Origin: Winslowiella toletana
GTDB lineage: Bacteria; Pseudomonadota; Gammaproteobacteria; Enterobacterales; Enterobacteriaceae
Reading direction: 5' to 3'
Assembly (NCBI RefSeq): GCF_032164335.1
Contig: NZ_CP134152.1
Coordinates: forward strand, 3,534,001 to 3,598,000
Length of the DNA: 64,000 nucleotides
In this document: positions 1 to 9,188 of the stretch, piece after piece
How positions within the stretch are numbered: position 1 is the first letter of the stretch
How the letters are laid out: each line of letters opens with the position of its first letter
Position numbers and translations under genes: made by a program
The notes under the pieces: model-generated
What the model was told of the DNA's origin: nothing
The model's database searches: none
What the model saw: only the letters and a program-made list of their open reading frames with translations

Positions 1-586
1 CACGATTACGCGGCAGCACGCGGCGCACGGCGTTAAGCATCTGCTCTTTATCTTTCAGCAGGAAGAACACCATTAGCGGAACCAATACCAGGTAGATCGC
101 CAGCGTCATTAATCCGACCAGTGATGCCAACGAGTATTTCACTACCGACTCGCCGAGGTCGGTCAGGCGACTGCGCAAATTCTCGACAATAATATCGATA
201 ATGCCCGCATCAACCAGCGCCGGAAAACGCTTCGGCAAACCGGCAGCAAAGTGATAAAGCTTATTCAGCATATTCGGCATATCGCGCGTCAGGCTGATAC
301 CCTGCTGCCACGCCACCGGCGCCACCACCAACACCATCAGCAGTAGAACACCGGCAAAAATCGTCAGCACGATGCTGGTCGCCCAGCTACGCGAGCATCC
401 TAACCGTTCCAGCCGGACGGTTGGCCATTCCAGCAGATACGCCAGCACCAAAGCCACCAGCAGTGGCGCCAGCAATCCGTTAAAAAAGAACAGAATACAG
501 AATGCGGCCACCAAAATGATCAACAACGCTATGGCTTGTGGATCGCTAAAACGACGGCGATACCACTGTATTAACAATGCCAGCAT
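1..586 (-). CDS. perM: PerM, AI-2E family membrane permease (C-terminal part outside window)
   Basis: Reading the minus strand from the ATG at 586 gives a protein starting MLALLIQWYRRRFSDPQAIA, which matches the E. coli PerM (YfgO) N terminus as I remember it. The reading frame stays open to base 1, so about 195 residues of an expected ~350 are present and the C terminus lies beyond the window. Hydrophobic segments are visible at about residues 20-55 and 65-90 and again near the cut end (LASLVGLMTLAIYLVLVPLM). The family is a set of multi-pass inner-membrane proteins of uncertain substrate. Position next to bepA matches E. coli, except that a diguanylate cyclase gene lies between them here. 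A purine-rich Shine-Dalgarno stretch precedes the ATG. Confidence 0.9.
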   Translation of the reverse strand, partial: MLALLIQWYRRRFSDPQAIALLIILVAAFCILFFFNGLLAPLLVALVLAYLLEWPTVRLERLGCSRSWATSIVLTIFAGVLLLMVLVVAPVAWQQGISLTRDMPNMLNKLYHFAAGLPKRFPALVDAGIIDIIVENLRSRLTDLGESVVKYSLASLVGLMTLAIYLVLVPLMVFFLLKDKEQMLNAVRRVLPRNR

Positions 587-726
587 GACATTTACTTCCT
601 TGAGTTCATTTTGGACCAGGCGGGATTGTACCTGAAAGGCACGGCGAACAGAAAGGCAGCAAGCAGGGATGCCTGCTTTTCTGAGACCTTTCTGGCCTTA
701 CCTCTCGTCAGTTCTGTTACCTGAGG

Positions 727-2298
727 TTACGGTCCAGCAGCCCGAATCACACAGTTGCGACCGGCTTTTTTTGCCTGATACAGCGCATCATCTGCCGCCT
801 TAAACACCTCTTCGATACTCTGGTGATCGGGCTGCCATAATGAGACGCCAATGGATACCGAGATATTTTCCAGTTGATCAATCTGCAACTGGTTAATCCG
901 CTGACGCACGCGTTCGGCAATCATCAGCGCCATCTCGTTATCGGCACCCGGCAGAATCATCAGAAACTCTTCGCCACCGTTGCGGCATACCACATCGGTC
1001 TGACGCGAACTCTGCTCCAGCTCGCGCGCTATGCGGATAATTACTGCATCACCGGCGTCATGACCAAAGGTGTCGTTAACGCGTTTAAAATGGTCAATAT
1101 CCAGCGCCAGAACGGCAAAAGCCTGCCGGGTAGTGAGGAAATATTCCAGCACGGCACTCAGGCCGCGACGATTAAGTAATTGCGTCATCGGGTCGGTTTG
1201 CACTTCAAACTTTAACCGGCCAATTTTATCCTGTAACAGACCGATCCCGGCCAGCAATGCTCGTTTAATCTGCGCCGCTTCAAAGTACCAGGATCGGATG
1301 CTGCCGATCTCATTCGACACCCCCTGATTATCCATCTGGCTGGCTTTACGCGCCAGTTGCCACAGTGGCAGCGCGATCAGTCTTGCCAGAAGCCATGCGG
1401 CAATCAGGGTCAACAGTGCAAACGGCACCGAATGCTTTAATACCTTAAATAACAAGCTGGTTAACGGATTCAGCGTCGACTGCGTCGGTTTCAGCGCGAC
1501 GATCGTCCAATCGGAAGCTGGCACAACAGCATAGCCCGCCAGCATCGGCTCACTCCCCTGATGGGTGATTTGCTGATAACCACTGCTGCGCGACTGCTTA
1601 TCCTCTTCGCTGATTAGCGGCTCAATCGTCTGACCAATCAATTGTGCATTCTGGTGATAAAGCACCTGATTCTGCTTATCAACCACATACAGCGAGGAGC
1701 CATCGCGATAAAATTGTTCGCCCAGCAACGCATTCATAATACTTTTTTTCTTCAGATAGAGCGCGCCGCCAATATATCCCAGATAGGTGCCATCCTTTGA
1801 CCAGATCGGCGTGGAGACAAACACCATCAAATTATTCGCCGCCGAGATTGCTGGCTGGCTGATAAGTGGCTTACGCTCCTTCAGCGCCTGACGCGCAGTC
1901 TCAGTGGTCAACTGCATCCCTTCCAGCTTCAGCGACTCCGGTGAAATGGCACGAACCTGGCTATGCGCATCGACAATCACTACCGAGTTAAAACTGGCAG
2001 TCTGTTCGCGCAAACGGTCGACCTCTCCCTGCAACGCGCTTTTGTCATCAAGACCATCACTCAGCATTTTGGCGCTGTAAGCGAGTTGTGATTGCGCCAG
2101 CTGGAAGAAAATTTCGGTGGTGGCCGCCAGCTTGGTGGCGTACACCCGATTCGACTCAAGAGTATTATTAATCAACAAATCGCGCTGCACGCGCCATGTG
2201 GCATAAAGAGAATTAGCCAGGGTGATCACGATGCTGGCAATGGCAAGCAGAGTAATCAGGGTACGTAAGTCGGTTTTTGGCCGTAACAGCCTCAACAT
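727..2298 (-). CDS. membrane-bound diguanylate cyclase, CACHE sensor plus GGDEF
   Basis: 523 residues. A transmembrane helix (about 12-34) is followed by a periplasmic segment of some 230 residues with dCACHE-like features (about 40-265), a second membrane helix (287-310) and a C-terminal GGDEF domain (365-520). The active-site motif is intact as GGEEF at 441-445. An RxxD inhibitory site (RQTD, 432-435) lies five residues before it, so product inhibition by c-di-GMP is likely. The protein should make c-di-GMP from two GTP at the inner membrane in response to a periplasmic ligand that cannot be named from sequence. The gene sits between perM and bepA, which are direct neighbours in E. coli. 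It is in the same direction as perM but separated from it by 140 bases. Confidence 0.9.
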   Translation of the reverse strand: MLRLLRPKTDLRTLITLLAIASIVITLANSLYATWRVQRDLLINNTLESNRVYATKLAATTEIFFQLAQSQLAYSAKMLSDGLDDKSALQGEVDRLREQTASFNSVVIVDAHSQVRAISPESLKLEGMQLTTETARQALKERKPLISQPAISAANNLMVFVSTPIWSKDGTYLGYIGGALYLKKKSIMNALLGEQFYRDGSSLYVVDKQNQVLYHQNAQLIGQTIEPLISEEDKQSRSSGYQQITHQGSEPMLAGYAVVPASDWTIVALKPTQSTLNPLTSLLFKVLKHSVPFALLTLIAAWLLARLIALPLWQLARKASQMDNQGVSNEIGSIRSWYFEAAQIKRALLAGIGLLQDKIGRLKFEVQTDPMTQLLNRRGLSAVLEYFLTTRQAFAVLALDIDHFKRVNDTFGHDAGDAVIIRIARELEQSSRQTDVVCRNGGEEFLMILPGADNEMALMIAERVRQRINQLQIDQLENISVSIGVSLWQPDHQSIEEVFKAADDALYQAKKAGRNCVIRAAGP

Positions 2299-2587
2299 AG
2301 ACTTACCTTAATTTTGCTGAACATAATGGTAGCGCCTTAGTATAAATTTATTTTGCGCGTTGATTTGGATGCGGTGTATGCCCTGGTAAAGCACCGTATA
2401 ATTGTAAGCCTGCCTTAGCTTTTACTGCAAATAGCTTTAGCGGTCCGGTGCGGCTAATCGCAGGATTCCTTTCCTGCACCGCTGTCGCTAAACTGTTGGT
2501 CTGAGTGCGAAACGTCAGTGCAGCAATCGAAGAACGTTTCATCCTGCGGCCTGTCAAAACACTACTTTCTAGTTATGGGACTGATGC
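2299..2587. other. divergent intergenic region, cyclase gene / bepA
   Basis: This 289-base region separates the start of the cyclase gene (minus) from that of bepA (plus) and must carry both promoters. It has an AT-rich patch at 2336-2353 close to the cyclase start. I could not assign convincing -35/-10 pairs. A 69-codon minus-strand open frame crosses it but has no family resemblance and is treated as chance. Confidence 0.5.
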
Positions 2588-4054
2588 ATGTTTAACCGGT
2601 TGAAGAAAAGTCTGGTCGCTTCATTAATCGCGACACTGCTGGCAAGCAGTGTCATCCCTTCCCGGGCTGATAATATGGTCGATTCACTGCCGGATATTGG
2701 CACCACCGCGGGTGGAACACTGTCGATAAATCAGGAGCTGCAAATGGGGGATTTTTATGTCCGCCAGCTGCGCGCCAGCGCGCCCCTGATTAACGATCCG
2801 CTGCTTAATGACTACATCAATCAGTTGGGTCAACGGCTGGTATCACACGCCAATTCAGTGCGTACCCCGTTTAACTTCTACTTAATCCGTAACGACGAAA
2901 TTAACGCCTTTGCCTTTTTTGGCGGTAACGTAGTACTGCATTCGGCGCTGTTTCGCTATGCCGATAATGAAAGTCAGCTGGCGTCGGTGATGGCGCATGA
3001 GATCTCTCACGTTACCCAGCGCCATCTCGCGCGCGCAATGGAAGAACAGCAGCGCAATGCACCGCTCACCTGGGTTGGCGCACTCGGTTCCATTTTACTG
3101 GCCATGGCCAATCCGCAGGCAGGAATGGCGGCGCTGACCGGTACATTGGCCGGCTCTCGTCAGGGCGTGATCAGTTTTACGCAAAATAACGAGCAGGAAG
3201 CCGACCGTATCGGCCTCCAGGTATTACAGCGTTCGGGCTTCGATCCACAAGCGATGCCAGAATTTCTGCAAAAGCTGGCCGATCAGTCACGTTACGCTTC
3301 TAAACCACCGGAAATTCTGCTGACGCACCCCTTACCCGATAGCCGTCTGGCCGATGCGCGTAACCGTGCTAATCAGATGCGTCAGGTAGTGGTGGAGTCT
3401 TCACAGGATTTTTATATGGCTAAAGTGCGCGCACTCGGCATGTACTCAACCGGCCGCAATCAGCTGAATGACGATCTGCTGGAAAGCTGGGAAAAGGGCA
3501 ATATCCGTGCACAGCAGGCGGCGCAATACGGCAAAGCGATTCAGTTTCTTCAGGCACAAAGTTACGCCAATGCTAAACGTATTATCGAACCGCTGCTGGC
3601 GAAACAGCCCGGCAATGTCTGGTATCTCGATATTATGACCGATATTGATATCGGGCTGAATCAGGCTCCGCAGGCGATTAAACGCCTGACTGCCGTCAGC
3701 GCCTCCGCCAGCAATCCGGTGCTGCAACTTAACCTGGCGAATGCCTATGTCGAAGCTAAACAGCCTGCCGCCGCCAGCCGCATTCTTAATCGCTACACCT
3801 GGGCGCATCCTAACGATCCTAACGGCTGGGATTTACTGGCGCAGGCCTCGGCTGCGCAGGGGCTGCGTGATGAAGAGTTGTCGGCACGTGCCGAAGGTCT
3901 GGCACTGGCCGGTCGCCTCGATCAAGCGATTACCACTCTGAGCGGTGCCAGTTCACAAGTTCCACTGGGAAGCCTGAAGCAGGCACGTTATGACGCGCGA
4001 ATCGATCAGCTACGTCAGTTACAGCAGCGCTTCCGCCAGTATTCAAAATCGTAA
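2588..4054 (+). CDS. bepA: BepA, periplasmic metalloprotease/chaperone of outer-membrane assembly
   Basis: 488 residues, against 487 for E. coli BepA (YfgC). A Sec signal peptide covers about residues 1-27 (hydrophobic core, cleavage after SRA). The M48 zinc-protease motif HEISH is at 137-141, with the third-ligand region NEQEADR near residue 203. The C-terminal part (about 300-480) carries TPR repeats, which in E. coli contact the BAM complex and the LptD assembly intermediate. The protein degrades or matures stalled outer-membrane proteins in the periplasm. It is followed after 10 bases by yfgD in the same direction, as in E. coli. Confidence 0.97.
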   Translation: MFNRLKKSLVASLIATLLASSVIPSRADNMVDSLPDIGTTAGGTLSINQELQMGDFYVRQLRASAPLINDPLLNDYINQLGQRLVSHANSVRTPFNFYLIRNDEINAFAFFGGNVVLHSALFRYADNESQLASVMAHEISHVTQRHLARAMEEQQRNAPLTWVGALGSILLAMANPQAGMAALTGTLAGSRQGVISFTQNNEQEADRIGLQVLQRSGFDPQAMPEFLQKLADQSRYASKPPEILLTHPLPDSRLADARNRANQMRQVVVESSQDFYMAKVRALGMYSTGRNQLNDDLLESWEKGNIRAQQAAQYGKAIQFLQAQSYANAKRIIEPLLAKQPGNVWYLDIMTDIDIGLNQAPQAIKRLTAVSASASNPVLQLNLANAYVEAKQPAAASRILNRYTWAHPNDPNGWDLLAQASAAQGLRDEELSARAEGLALAGRLDQAITTLSGASSQVPLGSLKQARYDARIDQLRQLQQRFRQYSKS

Positions 4055-4064
4055 GGGAAAATCG

Positions 4065-4412
4065 ATGGTCACTATTTATCATAATCCGCGCTGTTCAAAG
4101 AGCCGGGAAACCCTGAATCTGTTGCAACAGCACGGAGTTACACCCGAAGTGGTGCTCTATCTCGATACGCCGCCGGATGAAGCCACGCTCAAGTCTTTGC
4201 TGCAACAGTTAGGGTTTAATAGCGCACGTCAACTGCTGCGTAATAAAGAGGAGCAGTATAAGCAGCTGAATCTGGCAGATGCATCTCTAAGTGAAGCACA
4301 GCTGTTACAGGCAATGATCGATCATCCAAAGCTGATCGAACGCCCAATTGTGGTGGCTAACGGCCAGGCGCGTATCGGTCGCCCACCTGAGCAAGTGCTG
4401 GAAATTCTGTAG
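4065..4412 (+). CDS. yfgD: YfgD, ArsC-family (arsenate reductase-like) protein
   Basis: 115 residues from the ATG at 4065, which follows an AAGGGA Shine-Dalgarno sequence 10 bases after bepA. A longer in-frame extension upstream overlaps the bepA 3' end and is not needed. The ArsC motif NPRCSKSRETL puts the catalytic Cys at residue 10, and the distal ERPIVV segment contains the conserved Arg. E. coli YfgD is 119 residues and nearly collinear. The family transfers electrons from glutathione to a small substrate. Whether this member reduces arsenate is not shown, since no ars genes are near. It is probably cotranscribed with bepA. Confidence 0.93.
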   Translation: MVTIYHNPRCSKSRETLNLLQQHGVTPEVVLYLDTPPDEATLKSLLQQLGFNSARQLLRNKEEQYKQLNLADASLSEAQLLQAMIDHPKLIERPIVVANGQARIGRPPEQVLEIL

Positions 4413-4427
4413 GATTGTACTCTCAGT

Positions 4428-4445
4428 CGGAGGCTTGCGCCTCCG
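4428..4445. terminator. hairpin between convergent yfgD and hda
   Basis: CGGAGGC and GCCTCCG form a perfect 7-bp stem with a TTGC loop just after the yfgD stop and just before the hda stop. There is no T-run, so this is a candidate shared terminator only. Confidence 0.5.
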
Positions 4446-4448
4446 GCA

Positions 4449-5150
4449 CTATAGATCGAGCGTCTCTTTAACAAAGGGAATGGTCAGCTTACGCTGAGCA
4501 CTGATGGAGGCGCGATCGAGCTTATCCAGCGTATCAAATAACGTGCGCATTTCACGATCCAGCCGTTTCAGCAGAAAGCGACCGACATCTTCCGGCAGTT
4601 CAAAACCGCGCAGGTCTGCGCGCAGCTTAAGCGCCTGCAGCTTGTCTTCATCGGAGAGCGGTTGCAGCTTGTAAATCTGCCCCCAGTCGAGGCGTGACGC
4701 GAGATCGGCCAGTTTCAGATTAAGCTGACGCGGCGGACGATCGCCGGTAATCAACAACCGTGTTTTGCCGGTTTCGAGAATCCGGTTATACAGATCGAAG
4801 ATCGCCATCTCCCACAGCTCATCACCCGCGATGCATTCAATATTATCGATGCATATCAGCGCCAGTTGCTCCATACCATCCAGCACTTCGGGCACAAACC
4901 AGGTGCGTTTATCAAGCGGAACATAACCGACCGCTTCGCCCTGTGCCGAAAGCTCCGCGCAAGCGGCATGCAGCAAATGACTGCGCCCACCGCCTTCGCG
5001 TGACCAGAAGTAGAAATAACTGCCATGTTCCTGATGCAGCGCGCCTTTTAGCGCAGCCAGTAGCGACGGATTCTCCCCTGGCCAGAAGCTGGCAAAGGTT
5101 TCGTCGTCGGGCAAATAGAGTGGCAATGAAAGCTGTGCCGGCGTGTTCAG
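4449..5150 (-). CDS. hda: Hda, DnaA-inactivating AAA+ protein (CTG start)
   Basis: 233 residues if read from the CTG codon at 5150, giving (M)[20 protein letters not shown], which matches E. coli Hda in sequence and length. Hda with the sliding clamp promotes hydrolysis of DnaA-bound ATP (RIDA) and so limits re-initiation. The N-terminal QLSLPL is the clamp-binding motif. A DnaA-like AAA+ domain follows, with the sensor region [10 protein letters not shown] and the arginine-finger area near the middle. The GAGG Shine-Dalgarno (5159-5162) is spaced 5 bases from CTG. The only nearby standard codon, GTG at 5156, starts within two bases of that sequence and is too close to it. E. coli Hda is known to start at a CUG codon. 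Confidence 0.93.
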   Translation of the reverse strand: MNTPAQLSLPLYLPDDETFASFWPGENPSLLAALKGALHQEHGSYFYFWSREGGGRSHLLHAACAELSAQGEAVGYVPLDKRTWFVPEVLDGMEQLALICIDNIECIAGDELWEMAIFDLYNRILETGKTRLLITGDRPPRQLNLKLADLASRLDWGQIYKLQPLSDEDKLQALKLRADLRGFELPEDVGRFLLKRLDREMRTLFDTLDKLDRASISAQRKLTIPFVKETLDL

Positions 5151-5245
5151 AAGCACCTCAAGTGTGAACGGGCAGAAAACAGCAAAAGTTTATCACAACT
5201 TCTGTCTTTAAATGAAATGGGCAGCCTGAGCTGCCCACTGGTCGA

Positions 5246-6529
5246 TCAATGCGGCGAATCATCTTCCGCATCCAGCACCTCTTCTTCCGGGCGCAGCACA
5301 CTGATCGCTTTGAAGATCAGGCTTAATCCGACGCCAACAATGGTCGCCAGCGCCATCCCTTTCAGTTCTGCCGCACCAATGTGCACTTTCGCACCGCTGA
5401 CGCCGATAATCAGGATCACCGAGGTCAGGATCAGGTTTTGCGCTTTGCTGTAGTCCACTTTCGATTCGATCAGTACCCGAATACCGGAGGCACCGATAAC
5501 TCCGTACAACAACAGTGATACACCGCCCATCACCGGAACCGGAATCACCTGAATCGCGGCGGCCAGTTTACCCACGCAGGAAAGCAGAATCGCCAGAATT
5601 GCCGCACCGCCAATGACCCAGGTACTGTAAACGCGGGTAATCGCCATCACGCCAATGTTCTCGCCGTAAGTGGTATTCGGCGTTGAGCCAAAGAAACCGG
5701 AGAATACGGTCGAGATACCGTTAGCAAACATCGAACGATGCAGGCCCGGATCTTTCATCAGGTCTTTTTTAACGATATTCGCCGTCACCACCAGGTGACC
5801 AACGTGCTCGGCAATCACTACCAGCGCCGCAGGCAAAATGGTAAAGATGGCAAACCACTCAAAGCGTGGCGTATAGAACGTTGGCAGCGCGAACCATGGC
5901 GCATCGCGCACCGGCGTCCAGTCAACAATGCCCAGTACAAATGACAACGCATAACCAACCAGCACACCAATCAGAATCGGGATTATCGCCATAAAACCGC
6001 GAAACAGGACCGAGCCAAAAATCGTCACCGCCAGCGTTACCAGCGAGATAATCACGGTTTTGCTGTCGGCAGAACTGCCATCCGCGGGCAGCAGGCCGGC
6101 CATATTGGCAGCCACTCCCGCCAGTTCCAGCCCGATGACCGCGACGATTGCGCCCATTGCCGCTGGCGGAAACATCACATCCAGCCAGCCGGTACCGGCT
6201 TTTTTCACAATCAGCGCCACCAGGCAAAACAGCACGCCGCACATAATAAAACCACCCAGCGCCACTTCGTAACCCAGCGGTAACAGTAACAGTACCGGAG
6301 AAATAAAGGCGAAGCTGGAACCAAGATAAGCGGGAATTTTGCCTTTACAGATAAACAGGTACAGCAGCGTGCCAATACCGTTAAACAGCAGCACCGTTGC
6401 CGGATTGATATGAAACAGAATCGGCACCAGCACCGTAGCGCCAAACATGGCAAACAGATGCTGGAAACTGAGTGGAATGGTCTGGAGCAGCGGTGGCCGC
6501 TCACTAACGCCGATGGCGCGACGAGTCAT
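5246..6529 (-). CDS. uraA: UraA, uracil:proton symporter
   Basis: 427 residues from the ATG at 6529, which follows an AAGGGGA ribosome-binding site. A longer frame begins at 6559, but E. coli UraA starts with the same MTRRAIGVSERPPLL. It is a nucleobase:cation symporter-2 (NAT) family protein with about 14 membrane segments. The NAT signature region around GLELAGVAANMAGL and the substrate-binding EHVGHLVVTANIVKK segment are conserved. It brings uracil into the cell for Upp, whose gene lies 71 bases upstream in the same operon, with a hairpin between them. The C-terminal tail is acidic (EEEVLDAEDD). Confidence 0.96.
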   Translation of the reverse strand: MTRRAIGVSERPPLLQTIPLSFQHLFAMFGATVLVPILFHINPATVLLFNGIGTLLYLFICKGKIPAYLGSSFAFISPVLLLLPLGYEVALGGFIMCGVLFCLVALIVKKAGTGWLDVMFPPAAMGAIVAVIGLELAGVAANMAGLLPADGSSADSKTVIISLVTLAVTIFGSVLFRGFMAIIPILIGVLVGYALSFVLGIVDWTPVRDAPWFALPTFYTPRFEWFAIFTILPAALVVIAEHVGHLVVTANIVKKDLMKDPGLHRSMFANGISTVFSGFFGSTPNTTYGENIGVMAITRVYSTWVIGGAAILAILLSCVGKLAAAIQVIPVPVMGGVSLLLYGVIGASGIRVLIESKVDYSKAQNLILTSVILIIGVSGAKVHIGAAELKGMALATIVGVGLSLIFKAISVLRPEEEVLDAEDDSPH

Positions 6530-6558
6530 GGTATCCCCTTGAGATGTTATTTTTGCCA

Positions 6559-6594
6559 TAAAAAAGCCGACTCTGCGGTCGGCTTCATTTTTTT
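6559..6594 (-). terminator. upp-uraA intercistronic hairpin with U-run
   Basis: AAGCCGAC (6564-6571) pairs with GTCGGCTT (6578-6585). On the minus strand it is followed by TTTTTT, and on the plus strand also by a T-run, so it can act in both directions. It lies just after the upp stop and ahead of uraA, so it may set the ratio of upp to uraA transcripts. Confidence 0.75.
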
Positions 6595-6600
6595 AAGAAG

Positions 6601-7227
6601 TTATTTGGTTCCGAAAATCTTATCGCCGGCATCACCGAGCCCAGGAATAATGTAGCCTTTCTCGTTCAGCCCCTGATCGACCGACGCGGTATAGACTTCA
6701 ATATCCGGATGCGCTTTCTCCAGCGCCGCCAGCCCTTCCGGCGCGGCAACCAGCACCAGAACTTTAATACTGTTACAACCGGCTTTTTTCAGCAGATCGA
6801 TGGTGGCAATCATTGAACCGCCCGTCGCCAGCATTGGGTCAACGACCAACGCCAGACGCTCTTCAATATTTGACACCAGCTTCTGGAAATACGGCACCGG
6901 CTCCAGCGTTTCTTCGTCACGATAGACGCCAACAACACTGATACGCGCACTCGGTACATGCTCCAGCACCCCTTCCATCATGCCAAGACCGGCACGCAGA
7001 ATCGGGACGACGGTAATTTTCTTACCTTTGATCTGTTCGATCTCAACCGGACCATTCCAGCCTTCAATTGTGACTTTTTCGGTTTCCAGATCCGAGGTAG
7101 CTTCATAGGTCAGCAAACTTCCCACTTCTGAGGCGAGCTCACGAAAACGCTTGGTGCTGATATCATGCTCACGCATCAGGCCCAGTTTATGTTTGACGAG
7201 CGGGTGTTTGACTTCCACGATCTTCAT
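6601..7227 (-). CDS. upp: Upp, uracil phosphoribosyltransferase
   Basis: 208 residues, the same length as E. coli Upp. It makes UMP from uracil and PRPP in the cytoplasm. The PRPP-binding loop [12 protein letters not shown] is intact, as is the C-terminal uracil-binding segment ending [14 protein letters not shown]. It is first in the upp-uraA salvage operon and divergent from purMN. Expression is very likely set by UTP through the promoter described at 7255-7276. Confidence 0.98.
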   Translation of the reverse strand: MKIVEVKHPLVKHKLGLMREHDISTKRFRELASEVGSLLTYEATSDLETEKVTIEGWNGPVEIEQIKGKKITVVPILRAGLGMMEGVLEHVPSARISVVGVYRDEETLEPVPYFQKLVSNIEERLALVVDPMLATGGSMIATIDLLKKAGCNSIKVLVLVAAPEGLAALEKAHPDIEVYTASVDQGLNEKGYIIPGLGDAGDKIFGTK

Positions 7228-7254
7228 TGTTGTTCTCCCGGAGTGGTTAGCGGC

Positions 7255-7276
7255 AAAAAAAAATCGCGGGATTATA
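7255..7276 (-). promoter_or_regulatory. upp promoter with UTP-sensitive initial T-tract
   Basis: On the minus strand a perfect TATAAT (-10) at 7276-7271 is followed by CCCGC and then GA plus nine T (7265-7255). In E. coli upp the same arrangement (a start at GATTTTTTTT) gives reiterative transcription when UTP is high, so that productive initiation falls. Here the tract is one T longer than my recollection of E. coli. No good -35 box is visible. Confidence 0.85.
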
Positions 7277-7377
7277 CCGCCTTTTTTTCAGCACGCCATA
7301 TGACTTGAAGCAATTAAGATCAATTAGCTAAGGATTGTCTAAAATTTAGCGATACGCAATGTCAGCTAAGATGAGAC

Positions 7378-7393
7378 TCGCAAACGTTTGCCT
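7378..7393. promoter_or_regulatory. PurR operator upstream of purM
   Basis: TCGCAAACGTTTGCCT is a close match to the PurR consensus ACGCAAACGTTTGCGT and lies 65 bases before the purM start codon. Repression by PurR with hypoxanthine or guanine is the expected control of purMN. Confidence 0.9.
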
Positions 7394-7457
7394 GCGCTGA
7401 TAGAATTGCCGCGCTTTAATTTCAAACCACCAACCGCAACCGCGTGGGGATTTCGCA

Positions 7458-8498
7458 GTGACCGACAAGACCTCTCTCAGCTATAAAGACGCCGGCGTAG
7501 ATATCGATGCTGGTAATGCTTTAGTCGATCGTATTAAAGGCGTAGTGAAAAAGACTCGTCGCCCGGAAGTGATGGGTGGACTGGGCGGTTTCGGTGCCCT
7601 TTGTGCGCTGCCGCAAAAATACCGCGAACCAATTCTGGTTTCCGGCACTGACGGCGTCGGCACCAAGCTGCGTCTGGCAATGGATCTGAAACGCCACGAC
7701 AGTATCGGTATCGATCTGGTCGCCATGTGTGTTAACGACCTGGTGGTTCAGGGTGCTGAGCCGCTGTTCTTCCTCGACTATTATGCTACCGGCAAACTGG
7801 ATGTGGACACCGCAGCCAGCGTAATCACCGGTATTGCTGAAGGCTGCCAGCAGTCTGGCTGTGCTCTGGTCGGCGGCGAAACCGCTGAAATGCCGGGCAT
7901 GTACCATGGCGAAGATTATGACGTGGCGGGTTTTTGCGTCGGCGTGGTGGAAAAATCAGAAATCATCGACGGCAGCAAAGTGCAGGACGGCGATGTACTG
8001 ATCGCGCTGGGTTCAAGTGGCCCGCACTCTAACGGTTATTCACTGGTGCGCAAAATCCTCGAGGTCAGCCAGACCGAACCGGAAACCACCCAGTTGGAAG
8101 GCAAATCGATCGCCGATCATCTGCTGGCTCCAACCCGCATTTACGTGAAAAACATTCTCAGCCTGATCGAACAGGTTGATGTGCACGCCATTGCTCATTT
8201 GACCGGCGGCGGCTTCTGGGAAAACATCCCACGCGTGCTGCCAGATAACACCCAAGCCGTGCTGGAAGAGTCAAGCTGGCAGTGGCCCGCCATTTTCAGC
8301 TGGATGCAGCAGGCAGGTAATGTCAGCCGTCATGAAATGTATCGCACCTTTAACTGTGGCGTCGGTATGGTTATCGCGCTCAGCCCGGCAGATGCCGACA
8401 AAGCGGTGCAGTTAATGACTGATGCTGGCGAACTCGCGTGGAAGATCGGCGTGATTAAAGCTTCCGATGCTGAAGAGCGTGTGGTTATTAATCCATGA
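7458..8498 (+). CDS. purM: PurM, phosphoribosylformylglycinamidine cyclo-ligase (AIR synthetase)
   Basis: 346 residues starting at GTG (7458) behind GTGGGGA. The next residues [18 protein letters not shown] are as in E. coli PurM (345 residues). It closes the imidazole ring of 5-aminoimidazole ribotide using ATP, step 5 of purine synthesis. Conserved segments include the [13 protein letters not shown] region, [13 protein letters not shown] and [17 protein letters not shown]. The purN start overlaps the purM stop (ATGA), so the two are translationally coupled. Confidence 0.98.
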   Translation: MTDKTSLSYKDAGVDIDAGNALVDRIKGVVKKTRRPEVMGGLGGFGALCALPQKYREPILVSGTDGVGTKLRLAMDLKRHDSIGIDLVAMCVNDLVVQGAEPLFFLDYYATGKLDVDTAASVITGIAEGCQQSGCALVGGETAEMPGMYHGEDYDVAGFCVGVVEKSEIIDGSKVQDGDVLIALGSSGPHSNGYSLVRKILEVSQTEPETTQLEGKSIADHLLAPTRIYVKNILSLIEQVDVHAIAHLTGGGFWENIPRVLPDNTQAVLEESSWQWPAIFSWMQQAGNVSRHEMYRTFNCGVGMVIALSPADADKAVQLMTDAGELAWKIGVIKASDAEERVVINP

Positions 8499-9133
8499 AA
8501 AAGATAGTCGTGCTGGTTTCCGGAAACGGAAGTAATCTTCAGGCCATTTTAGATGCCTGCCAGCAAGGACAAATCAACGGCAGCATTGCTGCCGTTTTCA
8601 GTAATAAAGCCGACGCTTTTGGTCTGGAACGCGCACGCGCCGCCGGCATTCCCGGCCATGCGCTGGAAGCCGCCCAGTTTTCTGACCGTGAAGCTTTCGA
8701 TCGTCAGCTAATGCTGGAAATCGACGCTTACGGCCCGGATTTAGTGGTGCTGGCGGGCTATATGCGCATTCTCAGCCCGGCATTTGTCGCGCATTATCAG
8801 CAGCGCCTGCTGAATATCCACCCTTCGCTGCTGCCGAAATATCCCGGCCTGCACACCCATCGCAAAGCCATTGAAAACGGTGATGATCAGCACGGCACCT
8901 CGGTGCATTTTGTTACCGATGAGCTGGACGGTGGCCCGGTGATTTTACAGGCTAAAGTGCCGATTTTTGCCGGTGATAGCGAAGAAGCAGTCAATGCCCG
9001 CGTGCAGCAACAGGAATATGCTATCTATCCACGGGTTGTCAGCTGGTTTATCGATGGTCGCCTGACCATGCAGAATAATGCCGCCTGGATGGACGGTGTA
9101 AAACTGCCTGCCGAAGGTTACGCGATTGACTAA
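8495..9133 (+). CDS. purN: PurN, glycinamide ribonucleotide formyltransferase
   Basis: 212 residues, the E. coli length. It transfers a formyl group from 10-formyl-THF to GAR, step 3 of purine synthesis. The active-site segment [16 protein letters not shown], with the catalytic Asn/His, and the downstream [16 protein letters not shown] with its conserved Asp are present. The ATG overlaps the purM TGA by four bases. It ends just before a strong hairpin shared with the convergent pstB. Confidence 0.98.
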   Translation: MKKIVVLVSGNGSNLQAILDACQQGQINGSIAAVFSNKADAFGLERARAAGIPGHALEAAQFSDREAFDRQLMLEIDAYGPDLVVLAGYMRILSPAFVAHYQQRLLNIHPSLLPKYPGLHTHRKAIENGDDQHGTSVHFVTDELDGGPVILQAKVPIFAGDSEEAVNARVQQQEYAIYPRVVSWFIDGRLTMQNNAAWMDGVKLPAEGYAID

Positions 9134-9138
9134 ATGAG

Positions 9139-9164
9139 AACAGGCCAGCAATGGCTGGCCTGTT
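9139..9164. terminator. hairpin between convergent purN and pstB
   Basis: AACAGGCCAGC (9139-9149) and GCTGGCCTGTT (9154-9164) form a perfect 11-bp stem with a 4-base loop, directly after the purN stop. The following plus strand is only moderately T-rich. Confidence 0.75.
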
Positions 9165-9188
9165 ACTCTTGCTGCTCTGCTTTAATCT

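Noticed and set aside
2348-2557. 69-codon minus-strand frame between the cyclase gene and bepA
   Set aside because: No family resemblance, no good ribosome-binding site, and it fills the region that must hold two promoters.
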